Shown here piece by piece: positions 35,157 to 47,411 of a stretch of DNA of 64,000 nt; positions within the stretch are counted from its first letter, which is position 1, and every line of letters begins with the position of its first letter. This DNA comes from Symsagittifera roscoffensis (lineage: Eukaryota > Xenacoelomorpha > Acoela > Convolutidae): the NCBI RefSeq assembly GCF_963678635.1, contig NC_087066.1, positions 36,643,152-36,707,151 on the forward strand, in the 5' to 3' direction. The position numbers and the translations under genes are program-made. The notes under the pieces are model-generated. The model was not told the origin of the DNA. It worked only from the letters and a program-made list of their open reading frames with translations, and did not search any database.

Positions 35157-38100
35157 ATTTCTAGACGCAGCAACAAAATCGCTTGACCAAATAACGCTTA
35201 GACAGGCCTAATTGCTATGCCTAGATCCTCTGTAAATCGCAGAATCTTCAATTATAATTGAAATAGCAGAGAGGAGAACTCGCTTTACTCGCTAAATTTT
35301 CGATTTTATTTTGGCCTGAAAATTACAAACAGATCTCTAGCTCTATATGAGAAAGAATTGTTTTCAAATACTTGCACCGTGCTGTTTTCTGAATTACTGA
35401 CACCCCGCAGTTTATAGGTAATGTAATTTTTAAATAGTTTCAGGGAGTACTTTTATCGGATAGACTTAATTCTTTTGGCTACTTCCCATTATAGCCCGCT
35501 GGTCTATTAACGAAAAATTCATAGCACCCTGCTCTATAATTTTACTATTACTAGCTTTTATGAATGAAGCTATTCGAACTACTTCGAAATACTTCGCGTT
35601 ATTTCATAGACCGAATCGTTTCGCGAAAAGTTGAAGCTATGAAACCTTGAAATGATCCAAGTTGTTTTTCAGACCAAATCGTGTTACAGAAAGCTAAATA
35701 AATCAAGTTATCTCATAGATTTAACCGGTTTGCAAAAGTAATAGATTTAAGGTTTTTTTAGCGGGCCATTCCAGCAATGAAAATTGGACATAATTCAAGC
35801 AATTTCATAGACCGATTCAGCTTGCAAAATAATTAAATTAACCTGAGCAACTTATTGAAGCCATAAAATTATGAATTTCCAATTATTTCAACTTTTTAGA
35901 GTAAATTATTTTGCAAAAAAAATTCCGATGGAAGCTATTGAAGCACGAAAGTTTAAAAACCTTTCAAGTTTTTGACTCGAGAAAATCATTTCGCGAAAAG
36001 ATAAGATATTTCTAAGCAAGCTAAGAAACTTCAAACCTTTCAATTTAATTCAAAGATCTAATGGGTTAGCAAAAATTTCGATTTTTCTAGAGCAAGCTTT
36101 TGAAGCTATTAAATTACGAAAGTTTTTTTTCAAGTTGTTTTTTCAACCAAACTGGCTCGCGAAAACCTAAATTTTCGTGTGAAAACTTAATAACTGGCTC
36201 GCGAAAACATAAAATTTTCTGCAAGCTATTAAATCTCTGAAAAAGTTTGCTTAGAAAATGTTTAAGAGCAGTTTTGCAGAACGATTCGGTCTATGAAATA
36301 GCTTGAAATATTTCAAAGTTTTTCTGAGCACGCTATTCATGCGATGAAACAAAATGTTTCATAGAGCAAACCAAGTGGCGAGAAGCTTCACGTTTTCTAA
36401 GTAAGCTAATGAAGCAATGAAACTTTGATTTATTTCAAGATTTTTCATAGCGCGATTTGTAAAAAGGTAGTTTTTGTTAAGGAATTGGCTGTTTTTAGCT
36501 GGTTCGTTCCAGAATGAAATCAATCTGAAAAAACAGAGTTTCGGAAAAATGGACAATTACTGTCTAGCCTTGAAAATGAATGAAACTAGCCTTGTCTAAA
36601 GCATTAAATTTTGCCAGAAAAAATGCGAGAATACTGCAGACCTAAGAAAGTTTGCAACTTCTAGAAAATTCTTAGCCTTCTCCTAAACGTTGAGCCTAAA
36701 GATTTTTTTAAACTTTGCATTCGACAAAGCTAAAACATTGCGTTCAGTTAAACCTTGCGTCCATAGAGCATTCCGACTTTCATTTAAAATATAAGATTTT
36801 TTGACAAATTAAGCCGACAAAACAAATCTTCGTTTTTAGCTGAGTGGCCGTGACTGAGTGGGTTAGGCACACGTCTCTCAACATGAGGTTCATGCGTTCG
36901 AATCCCACCTCAATCACGGTTGGAGTGGTCCCAGTGTCATCCGCCTACTCATGGTGGGCCCGGCTGCAGGTAAATGGACGATATCACCCTCCCCCACGGT
37001 TGGCCCTGCATTACCAGGACCGGGCGCTATTAAAAATTAAAATAAAGCTAAGGAGGATATTATTGAAGTCGTCTTTTCTTTTCAACTTTCAACTAAAATT
37101 TGATCAAATGGTACTTGGTACCTCTTCGTGGTAACCGATTTAACAACTCTGAAAAGTGTCACCGAATAGAAGCTCAACAGTTATATCAATTTATTGCAAT
37201 AGAAGTTTTTATAACGTTGATTCTTGGACGGCCCTAATTGAAAATTAAATTATTTCATTCATGCTATGATGTTGCACAACTATAATGCCAACTGACTAAT
37301 GAAACGAACTGCACAGGAAATGGCGAAGTCGGTGCATTCTACAATCTCCGCAATCATATTGACATATTCAAAAACATTAGACCATGCCACCAGCTCATGA
37401 TGGGCATGTGTCTCTACACAAAAAAGAACAATTTTTCTAGTTCAACCAATTAGGACACCTATAATAAGAAAGACGCATTCACGAGAGTATAATAATAGTA
37501 ATAATAATAATCATAAGAATAATACAATAATAAAGATCATATTAATAAATTTCTTCAGTGCATAAACGTACAAATATGCAGTTTAAGCATCAAAGAGGAT
37601 AACCGACACGCAAAGTACACCTTTATTTGATTAACCTTTCTCAAGCAGGTAACAAATGATCACATATTTCAATAGCACGCGTGCATCGATAGACAAAATC
37701 CTAAATTTTTGTGTTCATGGTCACAACAAGAAGCTCAATTAGAAAAATAACATTTCTCTTTGATCATCAAAAATTGTGATATTGTCATTAAACTATTGGA
37801 TGTAAGCACTTGAGTCCAACTTAGAAGGAAGTAAGTACTCTAACTTTCAATAATTTTTGGGCGAACTTCGTTTTGACTGGCTTTAAATTTAACAAAATCT
37901 GATCATTTGATCTGGTTTTAAGGTTATTCGCTTTTAAAACAAAAACATTTGAAAAGTACTCTAAGAGCCAACAAGCTTTTGATTTCAAGGTAAACTTATG
38001 TAGATCATATATATGCAATTTATGGACATGTATAACTTTGTCTTTGACACAATGTTTATCGCTAGATTCTAAATTGCTTTTAAAATTAATGGATCTTAAA

Positions 38101-38545
38101 ACTTTTTTTGCAATAGCTCGATTCTGTTAAATCCATTTTGCGCAACCATAAACCAAAATACCATATTGATATTTAAGTTCAATATGCCAGTCATAAAAAC
38201 GCAGTAGCAGAGATTTGCTCAAGAAATATCTGAGTAGTAACCAAAGCCGTACTAATTTCAGACACAGCTGAACAAACATAATTTTTGTGAGACTTAAACG
38301 AAAGTATATCGTAAACATGTAAGCTAACGTTTGGTAAACATTTATGTCGTGCACAATTTACGCCGTATGGTAACAATGAAAGAGGTGGATAAAGTTTTTG
38401 AAAGCTATCAATTGGCATTTAAATAAACTAGTATTCAAATCGCTTAACTAGAAGTAAACTTTGTCAAGTTCGATCTGCAGAGAGTAATGAGATAGGCCTG
38501 TAGTTATTTATCTCAAATGTTCAATTTTCCTAGTGTATTAACGAT
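35157..38545. repeat. Tandem unit 3 of 4 (3.39 kb, with SINE)
   Basis: Same layout as unit 2, plus a tRNA-derived SINE inserted at 36831-37038, which accounts for the extra length. The unit 2/unit 3 boundary shares ...GTGTATTAACGATATTTCTAG with the unit 3/unit 4 boundary. Confidence 0.9.
36831..37038 (+). mobile_element. tRNA-derived SINE in unit 3
   Basis: The head reads GTGGCCGTGACTGAGTGGGT (box A) and GCGTTCGAATCCCACC (box B), a tRNA-like region of about 76 nt. A body with GGAGTGGTCCCAGTGTCATC and GGCCCTGCATTACCAGGACC follows, with an A-rich end. Units 1 and 2 lack it, so the flanks AAATCTT and AAAATAAAGC mark the empty site. Confidence 0.85.
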
Positions 38546-40166
38546 ATTTCTAGACGCAGCAGCAAAATTGCTTAGCCAAATAACGCTTAAACAGGCCTAA
38601 TTGCAATGCCTATATCCTCTGTAAATCGCAGAATCTTCAATTAAAATTGAAATAGCAGAGAGGAGAACTCGCTTTACTTGCTAAATTTTCGATTTTATTT
38701 TGGCCTGAAAATTACAAACAGATCTCTAGCTCTATATGAGAAAGAATTGTTTTTAAATACTTGCACCGTGCTATTTTCTGAATTACTGACACCCCGCAGT
38801 TTATAGGTAATGTAAACTTTAAATAGTTTCAGGGAGTACTTTTATTGGATAGACTTAATTCTTTTGGCTACTTCCCATCATAGCCTGCTGGTCTAATAAC
38901 GAAAAATTCATAGCACCCTGCTCTATGATTTCACTATTACTAGCTTTTATGAATGACGCTATTCAAACTAGAGTTTTTGAAAAATTTCGCGTTATTTCAT
39001 AGACCGAATCAGTTCGCGAAAAGTTGAAGTTATGAAACTTTGAAATGATCCAAGTTGTTTTTAAGACCAAATCGTGTCACAGTAAGCTAAATAAATCAAG
39101 TTATCTCATAGATTTAACCGGTTTGCAAAAGTAAGAGATTTAAGGTTTTTTTAGCAGGCCATTCCAGCAATGAAACCTGGACATATTTCAAGCAATTTCA
39201 TAATCCGATTCAGCTTGCAAAAAAATTAAATTAATCTGAGCAGCTTATTGAAGCTATGAAATTATGAATTTCCAATTATTTCAACTTTTTAGAGTAAATT
39301 AGTTAGCAAAAAAATCCGATGGAAGCTATTCAAGCACAAAAGGTTAAAAACATTACAATTTTTTTCCTCGAGAAAAACATTTCGAGAAAAGATAAGATAT
39401 TTGTAAGCAAGCTAAGAAACTTCAAACTTTTGAATTTAAATTAAAGGTCTAATGGGTTAGCGAAAACTTTGATTTTTCTAGAGCGAGCTTTTGAAGCTAT
39501 TAAATTACGACATTTTTTCTTCAAGTTGGCTAGCGAAAACAAAAATTTTTCGAAGCAAGCTATTAAATCTCTGAAAAAATTTGCTTAGAAAAGTTTTGCA
39601 GAACAAGTTTTGCAGAACGATTCGGTCTATGAAATAGCTTGAAACATTTCAAAGTTTTTCTGAGCACGCTATTGATGCGAGGAAACAAAATGTTTCATGG
39701 AGCAAATCAAGTGGCGAGAAGGTTCACGTTTTCTAAGTAAGCTAATGAAGCAATGAAACTCTGATTTATTTCAAGATTTTTTATAGCGCGATTTGTAAAA
39801 AGCTAGTTATTCTTAAGGAAATGGCTGTTTTTAGTTGGTTCATTTCAGAATGAAAACAATCTGAAAAGGCAGATTTTCGGAAAAAAGCACAACTACTGTC
39901 TAGCCTTGAAAATGAATGAAACTAGTCTTGTCTAACGCATTAAATTTTGTCAAAAAAATAATGCGAGAAAACTGCAGACCTAAGAAAGTTTATAAGTTCT
40001 AGAAAATTCTTAGCCTTCTATTAAACGTTGAGCATGAAAAATTTTTTAAAACTTTGCATTCGACAAAGCTAAAACATTGCGTTCAGTTAAACATTGCGTC
40101 CATAGAGCATTCCGACTTTCATTTGAAATAAGATTATTTGACAAATTAAGCCGACAAAAGAAACCT

Positions 40167-40380
40167 TTGGTTTTGCCTGAGTGGCCGCGACTGAGTGGGT
40201 TAGGCACACGTCTCTCAACATGAGGTTCATGCGTTCGAACCCCACCTCACTCAGGGTTGGAGTGGTCCCAGTGTCATCCGCCTACTCATGGTGGGCCCGG
40301 CTGCAGGTAAATGGACGACATCACCCTCCCCCACGAATGGCCCTGCATTGACCAGGACCGCGGACTATTAAAAATAAAAA
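40167..40380 (+). mobile_element. tRNA-derived SINE in unit 4
   Basis: Same family and same site as the unit 3 copy. It differs by a few substitutions (for example GTGGCCGCGACTGAGTGGGT in box A and GAACCCCACCTCACTCAGGG after box B). The shared site means one insertion before unit 3 and unit 4 separated. Confidence 0.85.
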
Positions 40381-40845
40381 ATAAAGCTAAGGAGGATATT
40401 ATTGAAAGTCGTCTTTTCTTTTCAACTTTCACTTTTTTCAGTAAAATTTGACCAAATGGTACTTGTTACCTCTTCGTGGTAACCGATTTAACAACTCTGA
40501 AAAGTGTCACCGAATAGAAGCTCCACAGTTATATCAATTTATTGTAATAAAAATTTTTATAAAGTTGATTCTTGGACGCCCTTAATTGAAAATTAAATTA
40601 TTTCATTCATGCTATGAAATTGCACAAGTATAATGCCAACTGACTAATGAAATGAACTGCACAGGAATTGGCGAAGTCCATGCATTCTACTTTATCTCCG
40701 CAGCCATATTGACATATTTAGAAAACATTAGACCATGCCACCAGCTCATGATGGGCATGTGTCTCTACACAAAAAAAGAACAATTTCTCTAGTTCAGCCA
40801 ATTAGGACAACTATAATAAGAAAGACGCACTCACGAGAGTATAAT

Positions 40846-43000
40846 AAAAGTAATAATAATAATCATAATAATAATACAATAATAATGATTATATTAATAA
40901 ATTTCTTCAGTGCATAAACGTGCATATATTCAGTTTAAGCATCAAAGAGGATAACCGACAGGCAAAGTATACTTTTCTTTGATTACCCTTTCTCAAGCAG
41001 GTAGCAAATGATCACATATTTCAATAGCACGCGTGCAGCGATAGACAAAATCCTAAAATTTTGTGTTCGTAGTCACAAACAGAAGCTCAACTAGAAAAAT
41101 AACATTTCTCTTTGATCATCAAAAATTAGGATATTGTCATTAAAATTATTGGATGGAAGCACTTGAGTCCAAATTGGAAGGAAGTAAGTTTTCTATTTTT
41201 CAATGATTTTTGGGCGAACTTCGTTTTGACTGGCTTTAAATATAAGAAAATCTGATCATTTGATCTGATTTTAAGGTTATTCGCTTTTTCATCAAAAACT
41301 TTTGAAAAGTACTCTAAGAGCCAACAAGCTTTTGATTTCAAGGTAAACTTATGTAGATCATAAATATGCAATTCATGGACATCTATAACTTTGTCTTTGA
41401 CACAAAATTGATCGCTAGATTCTAAGTTGCTTTTAAAATTAATGGATCTCAAAAATTTTTTTGCAATAGCTCGATTCTGTTAAATCCATTTTGCGCAACC
41501 ATAAACCAAAATACCATATTGAAATTTCAGTTCAATATGCCAGTTAACAAAACGCAGTAGCAGAGATTTGCTTACGAAGTATCTGGGTAGTAACGAAAGC
41601 CGCACTAATTTCAGACACAGCTGAACAAACATAACTTTTGTGGGACTTGAGCGAAAGTATATCGTAAACATGTAAGCTAAGGTTTGGTAAACATTTATGT
41701 CGTGCACAATTTACGCCGTATCGTAACAAGGAAAGAGGTGGAAAAAGTTTTTTAAAACTATCAATTGGCATTTAAATAAACTAGTATTCAAAGCGCTTAA
41801 CTAGAAGTAAACTTTGTCACGTTCGATCTGCAGAGAGCAATGAAATAGGCCTGTAGTTATTTATCTCAAATGTTCAATTTTCCTTGTGTATTGGCGAGAT
41901 GTTTGCCAATTTGAACACAGGCGGATAATTTCCGTTCGTTAGACATTCGTTGAAAAATTGAACCGGATATTACACAACAACATGAATCCATCAGTTCGTT
42001 TGTGAGACCATCTAAATTGGGGGTTTTGCCATTCGGTAGTTCATTTCTTGTCTAGTGGCGCTCAAAACTTTTGAACGGTTCAAGACATAAGGATAAAATT
42101 ACGGCATTCGGTATCATCACAAGATAAAAGAAATGGCTGACGCTAAGTTTGAAAATACGTCGACAAAAAACTCATTGAAAGCAACTGCCATCGTTTTTAA
42201 ATAATTTAATTTCTGTTCGGCTTTCATTCTTTTTTACCTAACAAGTCATTGAACACGCTGAAAAGTTAAGTTGGATTTTTCATGCAACAGTTATTTTTCT
42301 CTTCGTAAAACAATTTCTTTTCTTGCCTTCTCAGATCATTGACTTTATTTCGCTGCTTCACAAAATAATTGCGAATTGCTGGATTTCTTTTGTTGATGGC
42401 GTTGTTTAATTTATTAGATACCCATGAAAATTTGTGAAAGAATAACTTGTTTTTTGGGCTAAGCCATTTTGTTTAACGTTAGGATCAAATGATGTGTCAA
42501 AGATTCGACTTAGTCCACATTGGATAGAGTAAAATAGGATTGTCATTGAAATTTTCCTTTAAAATTAAAAACACTGATTTCGCATCATTTTGTCAGATCG
42601 TTCAGCCCAATAAAAGTAACTAAGTGTTCACTTATTGTGTTTTCGATATACCCGGTATCAAGGTTTGTCAGAATATATTCCAATACTCGAAGAATTTGAA
42701 GCAGTCACGCGCGTAGCTTTGTTTATTACTTGTCGAAAGGTATTTGAAATTATGGTAACTCCATGCATGTACTGCATTTTGCCCTCTTTGAAGACGTCAA
42801 TATCAAAATCACGTAGAATGATTGCAATTTTACTTGCTGATTTTCGAGAAAATTATCCAACTCCAGACAAAAAACTTTAAGGTTCAAGTCTGGAGGATTA
42901 TAGACGCACCCAGAAGTTAAAGTAACTTTTTGATGCAGCAATGCGCTCAAATTTGCGCCCAGAAATATTATTCGGCCAAATTGATTCGCGGCTTATGTAT
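40846..43000 (-). mobile_element. Decayed LINE, second family (endonuclease to C-terminus), RT core deleted
   Basis: Minus-strand order: endonuclease fragment CVYNPPDLNLKVFCLELDN at about 42930-42860, an RDFDIDVFKEGKMQYMHG strand, a linker with WVSNKLNNAINKRNPAIRN, then KTPNLDGLTNELM, NNYRPISLLSAD at the array boundary, and the thumb/C-terminal region (ILVYGCAKWI, HIYDLHKFTLKSKACWLLEY). Most of the RT palm is missing between NYRPISLL and the C-terminus. The tail is (ATT)n at 40846-40893. Only the part below 41896 was amplified. Confidence 0.75.
41126..41452 (-). pseudogene. LINE ORF2 C-terminal region, best copy (unit 4)
   Basis: The open stretch contains DVHELHIYDLHKFTLKSKAC, LLEYFSKVF, then LKPVKTKFAQKSLKNRKLTS, the C-terminal pattern of CR1/Jockey ORF2 proteins (L...Y.L..F..K......Y, then ...KT.F..KSL..R). 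Equivalent stretches in units 1-3 are interrupted. Confidence 0.65.
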
Positions 43001-44229
43001 TGTCAGCTTACTCATTTTCTTTTCTCTTTTTTATGGCAGAACTGCTTGTTGTTGTTTTGAATAATTCATGTTGGTTGTGGTAAAAAAAGTTCATACAAGG
43101 TTACAATTTTCAAGAACTTTCAAAAAAAACCAGCAACAACATGAAAAAGGCTAGAATAACAAAAAATAGGAACGCAGAAACTAAGCAAACCCAACAAGCA
43201 GACAAGCGATGGTCCGAATACTCGATTTTTGCCTTCAATTTTGTAAATTTATAAAATTGAAGTAGATAAAAAACTTCAATTAAAAATTTGAAAAAAAAAC
43301 AAAAACCGGCCTAAGATTCAAAGGCAACCTTAGTGCCGAGTAGACAAAAAAAAATTAATCCGAATTGGCACATATTGTTGCGTTTGAAGGTTTTCGAAGA
43401 TAATCAATTAAGCAAGTTCAACTTGCGATACAGCCAAAATATTGCATTACAAGATAGAGAATAGATAGACAAAATTTTTTTTTTGGAAGATGTCCAAAAC
43501 AACCTCATTAAAAACCATATCTTCAATAAGATGATTTCAATAGACAGCCTGATAAAAAATTAGAAATTCGTGAGTTACAAAGTTCTCTAACTGAAGGTTT
43601 CTACCGCCCAACCTCTAGAAATATACAAAAGCTTGAGACATTGAATTCCTTTTCACGTAGGCAAAAGGAGATTACTAAACCAATATAAAATCAGCCGATA
43701 CCGTTTGTTATATAAAAACAGAGTTTGAAATCAGAGTTGATAAACTTATAAATTAACTTTCAGTTGGAAAAAAATGTTAATGGAATAACAACCCATGATT
43801 GGAAAAAACACAATGAAAAAAAAATACAGTGTAACATAACTGCGTTTAAAAACACGGAACTTGAGCCGACGAGAACTGAGACAAAAACAATTGATCCGAT
43901 TAAAAAAATCTAAGTCAATTAGAAAAAAAAAACTTATTAAAGACTAGTTAGTTACATTTAAACGTCAAGAAAATGACATTGACATCGCTTGAAAATAACC
44001 GCACGTATTTCTTAATTCTTTGAAAGGTTTGTAAGAAAACTTGTTCAAGAGCAAAAAGTCTAGCTCTCGCAAGTGAAAAACTTCTTTTTGTGCTGAAAGA
44101 ATTATGGCCACAAACAGCTTTTAACAATCATCTGGTGATCTTGTAGAACCTGCGCCTGGTCTGCACTAACACAGAAGTTTTGAGACAACAGTCGTCTTTA
44201 TCCGAAAACCCGTGAGACAGCTATTCACA
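43001..44229. other. A-rich intergenic sequence, no gene seen
   Basis: Very A-rich on the plus strand with many poly-A runs. It may include the 5' remains of the minus-strand LINE up to about 43200. No supported reading frame. Confidence 0.5.
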
Positions 44230-44580
44230 CTAGTTCGGTGGCTTTCTAGACCCGATCGCAACGTGGCAAGCTCCATGCAAAAACGTCGAGTGACCCCCAA
44301 TGTTTACGTTAGCGGCAACCAGGCTCTCCAGGGTTGGTTCGCGCTTACGTCTTTGAGCATTGGTTAATGCGTCATGTGACGTTGGCAGACATGGCCTCGG
44401 TCGAGACGCAGGTGACAAGGACCAAATAACTTCAAAGTAGCGCTGGCTAAAGGAAAAACATAAACAGCCCCGCGCCCCAAACTCCCAGACCATGTCCCCA
44501 GGGTACACTGGGGTGAATCTGATTAATGCGGACCTCACCGCAAAGAGCTACACCACCCTTGGAGGTGCCAAACTAACGTA
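44230..44580. other. GC-richer island, unidentified
   Basis: About 350 bp with clearly higher G+C than either flank. It includes CCCCGCGCCCCAAACTCCCA and GTGACGTTGGCAGACATGGC. A segment GACCCCCAATGTTTACGTTA..GCGGCAACC resembles GACCCATGTTTACGCTCACG..GCAATC at 17310, the 5' part of a LINE fragment. It may be the 5' end of a related element. An open stretch of 102 codons on the minus strand has no recognisable motif. Confidence 0.4.
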
Positions 44581-44807
44581 TCCCAAAACGCCCCAAACTA
44601 CACCTTATTTATTTCATAGTACTAATTTTTGCACCTTGTTTTTTTATCACAATCAGTGAAAAACTCTAGCTTCTCAGGCCAATAATTTGAAAAAATATAT
44701 ATATTTTTCCTTTAGATCAAAACTGGTTTTTCATAAGTAATTATTTTCCATGTGTACAAATAGGCTCAAATTTAGAAATGAATCGAATGCAAGTTAGCTG
44801 CTGAAAT

Positions 44808-45470
44808 GTGGTCACAATAGCTTCAACTGCGTTATTTCAAGAAATCGAGCATTTTCAATTTCGATTTGATTTTGCTTATTTTTTGATGTCGCCCAGTACA
44901 GAAAACAAAATTGGAAAATTTTTAAAACATACCATGTACACGATGATTATCTATCACTACGCAAAAAAATCACCAATTTTGAACACAAAGGCAAAGCTGC
45001 GCTTCGCAAACACTAGCGAGAACACGAGCAATAGCAGCTCAATAGCAGAAGATACCCACAAATTTCAGTCATCCTGCGAAAAATGTCTATACCCGAATAA
45101 AGTTCAGCACACGGTTGCAATACCCATGCTTATCGGAAGGGTAATTAGCAGACTCAAAATGCAATTAAATGAAAACAAAAATATAAAAGTTTCTAACAGA
45201 AACGAAAGAAAAGTTTTCAATGTCATGTAAGCCCGAACCGTAAGCTGGAATAGGCTTCAGTTTTTCGTTAGCCGGAAATTGCTGATAACAAGGCTAGCCT
45301 GTTATTGTGCAAGTAGCACAGAAGTATACAAAAGGTTGATTACGAAAAGAGACTGCTCAGAGACTGTAAAAATTATACTCCTCTGGCCTCACCCACCAAA
45401 ACAACGTCGGTCGAAGTACATGTGCCCACCATGTGCTAAGATCCCGGCCCTCAATTTTCGCTATGAGTAG
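44808..45470 (+). other. Two unidentified open stretches before an LTR-like repeat
   Basis: Open stretches 44808-45230 (140 codons) and 45279-45470 (63 codons) lie in tandem. The second stops three bases into the LTR-like repeat at 45470, as the last gene of an LTR element would. It ends with KYMCPPCAKIPALNFRYE. No family is recognised. The first stretch contains the GCTGCGCTTCGCAAACAC interspersed-repeat motif, which argues against it being a real gene. Confidence 0.3.
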
Positions 45471-46135
45471 CTCTAGGTTGAGCAACTCTTAAAATTAACG
45501 AAACTAATAAAACGCTTTTTCGAAAACTAATAAAAATTATAACTAAAACTAATCTCACTAGCAATATTCAGATATAAAAATACAATGTACAATTTCTTGG
45601 AGCAAAAGGAACGAGCAGCAAAGGGAGATGAAACTCGATGACATTCCGACTCTGGAATCGCAAATCTTTTAGTTTGTTGCCGTAGTTACAACTCTCACAG
45701 GATTTAAAGTATGGAACCAACATTGCAGCAAAAGGTACCTATTGAAGAAGAACAATGGCCAACTCGATGTTAAACTCACATACGAATACTATTCACTTGG
45801 CGCTTCACACAGAGAAGTCAAACTCTATATCACTACTCGATGAAAAGTTTAACTTAACGAAATCAACACATCATTGCAGATATCTGAAAACTTGACACGA
45901 CCACCCAACATGATCTGGATACACGAGACTCAGTCCTGAAGTACAAGCAACTGTAACTTTTCTTTCTCTATGAAGACAACTACTCCATAACACGAGCAAC
46001 TTTTCTTTTTCTTCATTCACGCAACCACTGCTTCAAAAGAATCTACTCCAAGAATCAAGGAACTTCTCCATCTATCCTTCAAAACAACAAACATTAAAAA
46101 CTTTCTAAGCCCCGGATGAGGGGAACCACTTTAAA
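45470..46135. repeat. LTR-like terminal repeat, copy 2
   Basis: It starts CTCTAGGTTGAGCAACTCTT and ends AAGCCCCGGATGAGGGGAAC, collinear with 23834-24406. It lacks the (CT)n tract and has an extra block around 45800-45950. It could be a solo LTR or the 3' LTR of a largely deleted element. Confidence 0.6.
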
Positions 46136-46599
46136 AATAGTACTTATATTCAATTATATTATAGATAAAACTATCTCTATAAAATTTTTCTCACTAACCA
46201 ATCATGGTCCATACTAAAACTTACAGTAGTTTGTAAGGCTGAAACTATTTATAGTTTCAGCCAGAACAATATAAATAAATTTCAATTAGCAAACAGTTGC
46301 TCTTCTCCAGAACAGTTCCTGATATCTAACCTCGCAAATACCAGTATACACTAGATCTATTGAGACTGGGAGATATTAGAGCAAGATTAAGATTGGTATT
46401 AGACTAAAGAGTTGCACGAATCTATTCGGCCGAAAATAAGATATCATGACGAACAGACGGTGTACCTTATCTGAAATTACTCTATGAGTACAATAACCTT
46501 TAACTGACTAATTTTTTAAAATTCTGATCATTTCTCCTTTAATTTCCCGATGATTTTTTCCAATAAAAGCTATTTATTTAAATAACACAGAATCAAAAT

Positions 46600-47030
46600 A
46601 GGAAAAAAACTGAGCTTCGCACTACATGGGATAAAACAAAAAATTACGGCTAGCCGAAAAAAAAACAAGACAAGAGCCATCAAGTTTGTCTCGAAAACGT
46701 TCAATTTGGAAATGTACAGAAAAGCATTGGACAGCGTTAAATTAGCGTAGCATTCAAAAAACTTCCGATTGGAAACTAAGCCCACATTCTTTTTGCAGAT
46801 GACCGTTGAGACGGAAACAAAAAAGCTATAGAAAATAGAAAAAGGAGCCAGTAAATTCCGTAACTCCTTCTTCTGAAAGAGAAGTTTTACAGCCTCCTTT
46901 TGAAACGCAAAAGCATATAAATATTTTTTCTCTCATAAACACCGCAATAAAAGGAAATTAAGCGATATCTTATAATCGAAATCCGTTTAAGCCCAATAAA
47001 CCTTTTAGGAGAACAACAAAACTGAAAAAA
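46600..47030. repeat. Interspersed repeat family B copy
   Basis: It starts with the AACTGAGCTTCGCACTACAT motif and continues A-rich with several AAGCC(G/C)-type words. Other copies are at 51970, 55190 and 63424. Confidence 0.5.
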
Positions 47031-47411
47031 AATCAGACATTCATTTAGTCACAACAGTTTGCTGGCTAAGACATAATCGAAAAAACATGGGATAATTAAT
47101 ACTTCATCTTTTCTACACCCATTTCTCATTACCTTGCATTAAGTAATTCGCGGGTGGTAAAAAAAACGGGATGACAAGTGAAGGGGTGGTGGCCTGGATG
47201 TTTTTGAACCAAAAACGCTTGTTTCATTGCGGAGGTTTCCAAAAAAAACAGGGGGTTCCCGCAACTTTTCTCAACTTTGGCTATAAATTTTATGGTAAAA
47301 GAAATTCCAGTGAGTTTCATTTCAAATCCCCTAAAAAATTTGGAGGGGCCAATATTCTAAGGGGTCTATGAAGAAGTCGATTTGCATTGAAGGGGTCCTG
47401 ACAATTAAGTA

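Larger units (their letters stand above)
38546..41895. repeat. Tandem unit 4 of 4 (3.35 kb, with SINE)
   Basis: Contains the same SINE at the same site as unit 3 (40167-40380). Its LINE remnant is the best preserved, and at 41896 it continues into the upstream part of the LINE, unlike the other units, which join the start of the next unit instead. Confidence 0.9.

Noticed and set aside
31627-41771. Repeated 75-codon minus-strand stretches near 31.7, 34.9, 38.3 and 41.6 kb as a tandem gene family
   Set aside because: They are the same decayed LINE thumb/C-terminal region copied with the array units. Two overlapping frames are open by chance and no selection is evident.
28781-41895. CRISPR-like or rDNA-like array
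   Set aside because: Units are 3.2 kb with LINE remnants and A/T-rich filler. There are no short direct repeats with spacers and no rRNA-like sequence.
42635-42880. Plus-strand 81-codon open stretch
   Set aside because: It is antisense to the LINE endonuclease remnant, which has recognisable motifs on the minus strand.
44230-44538. 102-codon minus-strand stretch as a host gene
   Set aside because: No motif, no splice context, and partial similarity to the 5' part of a LINE fragment at 17.3 kb.
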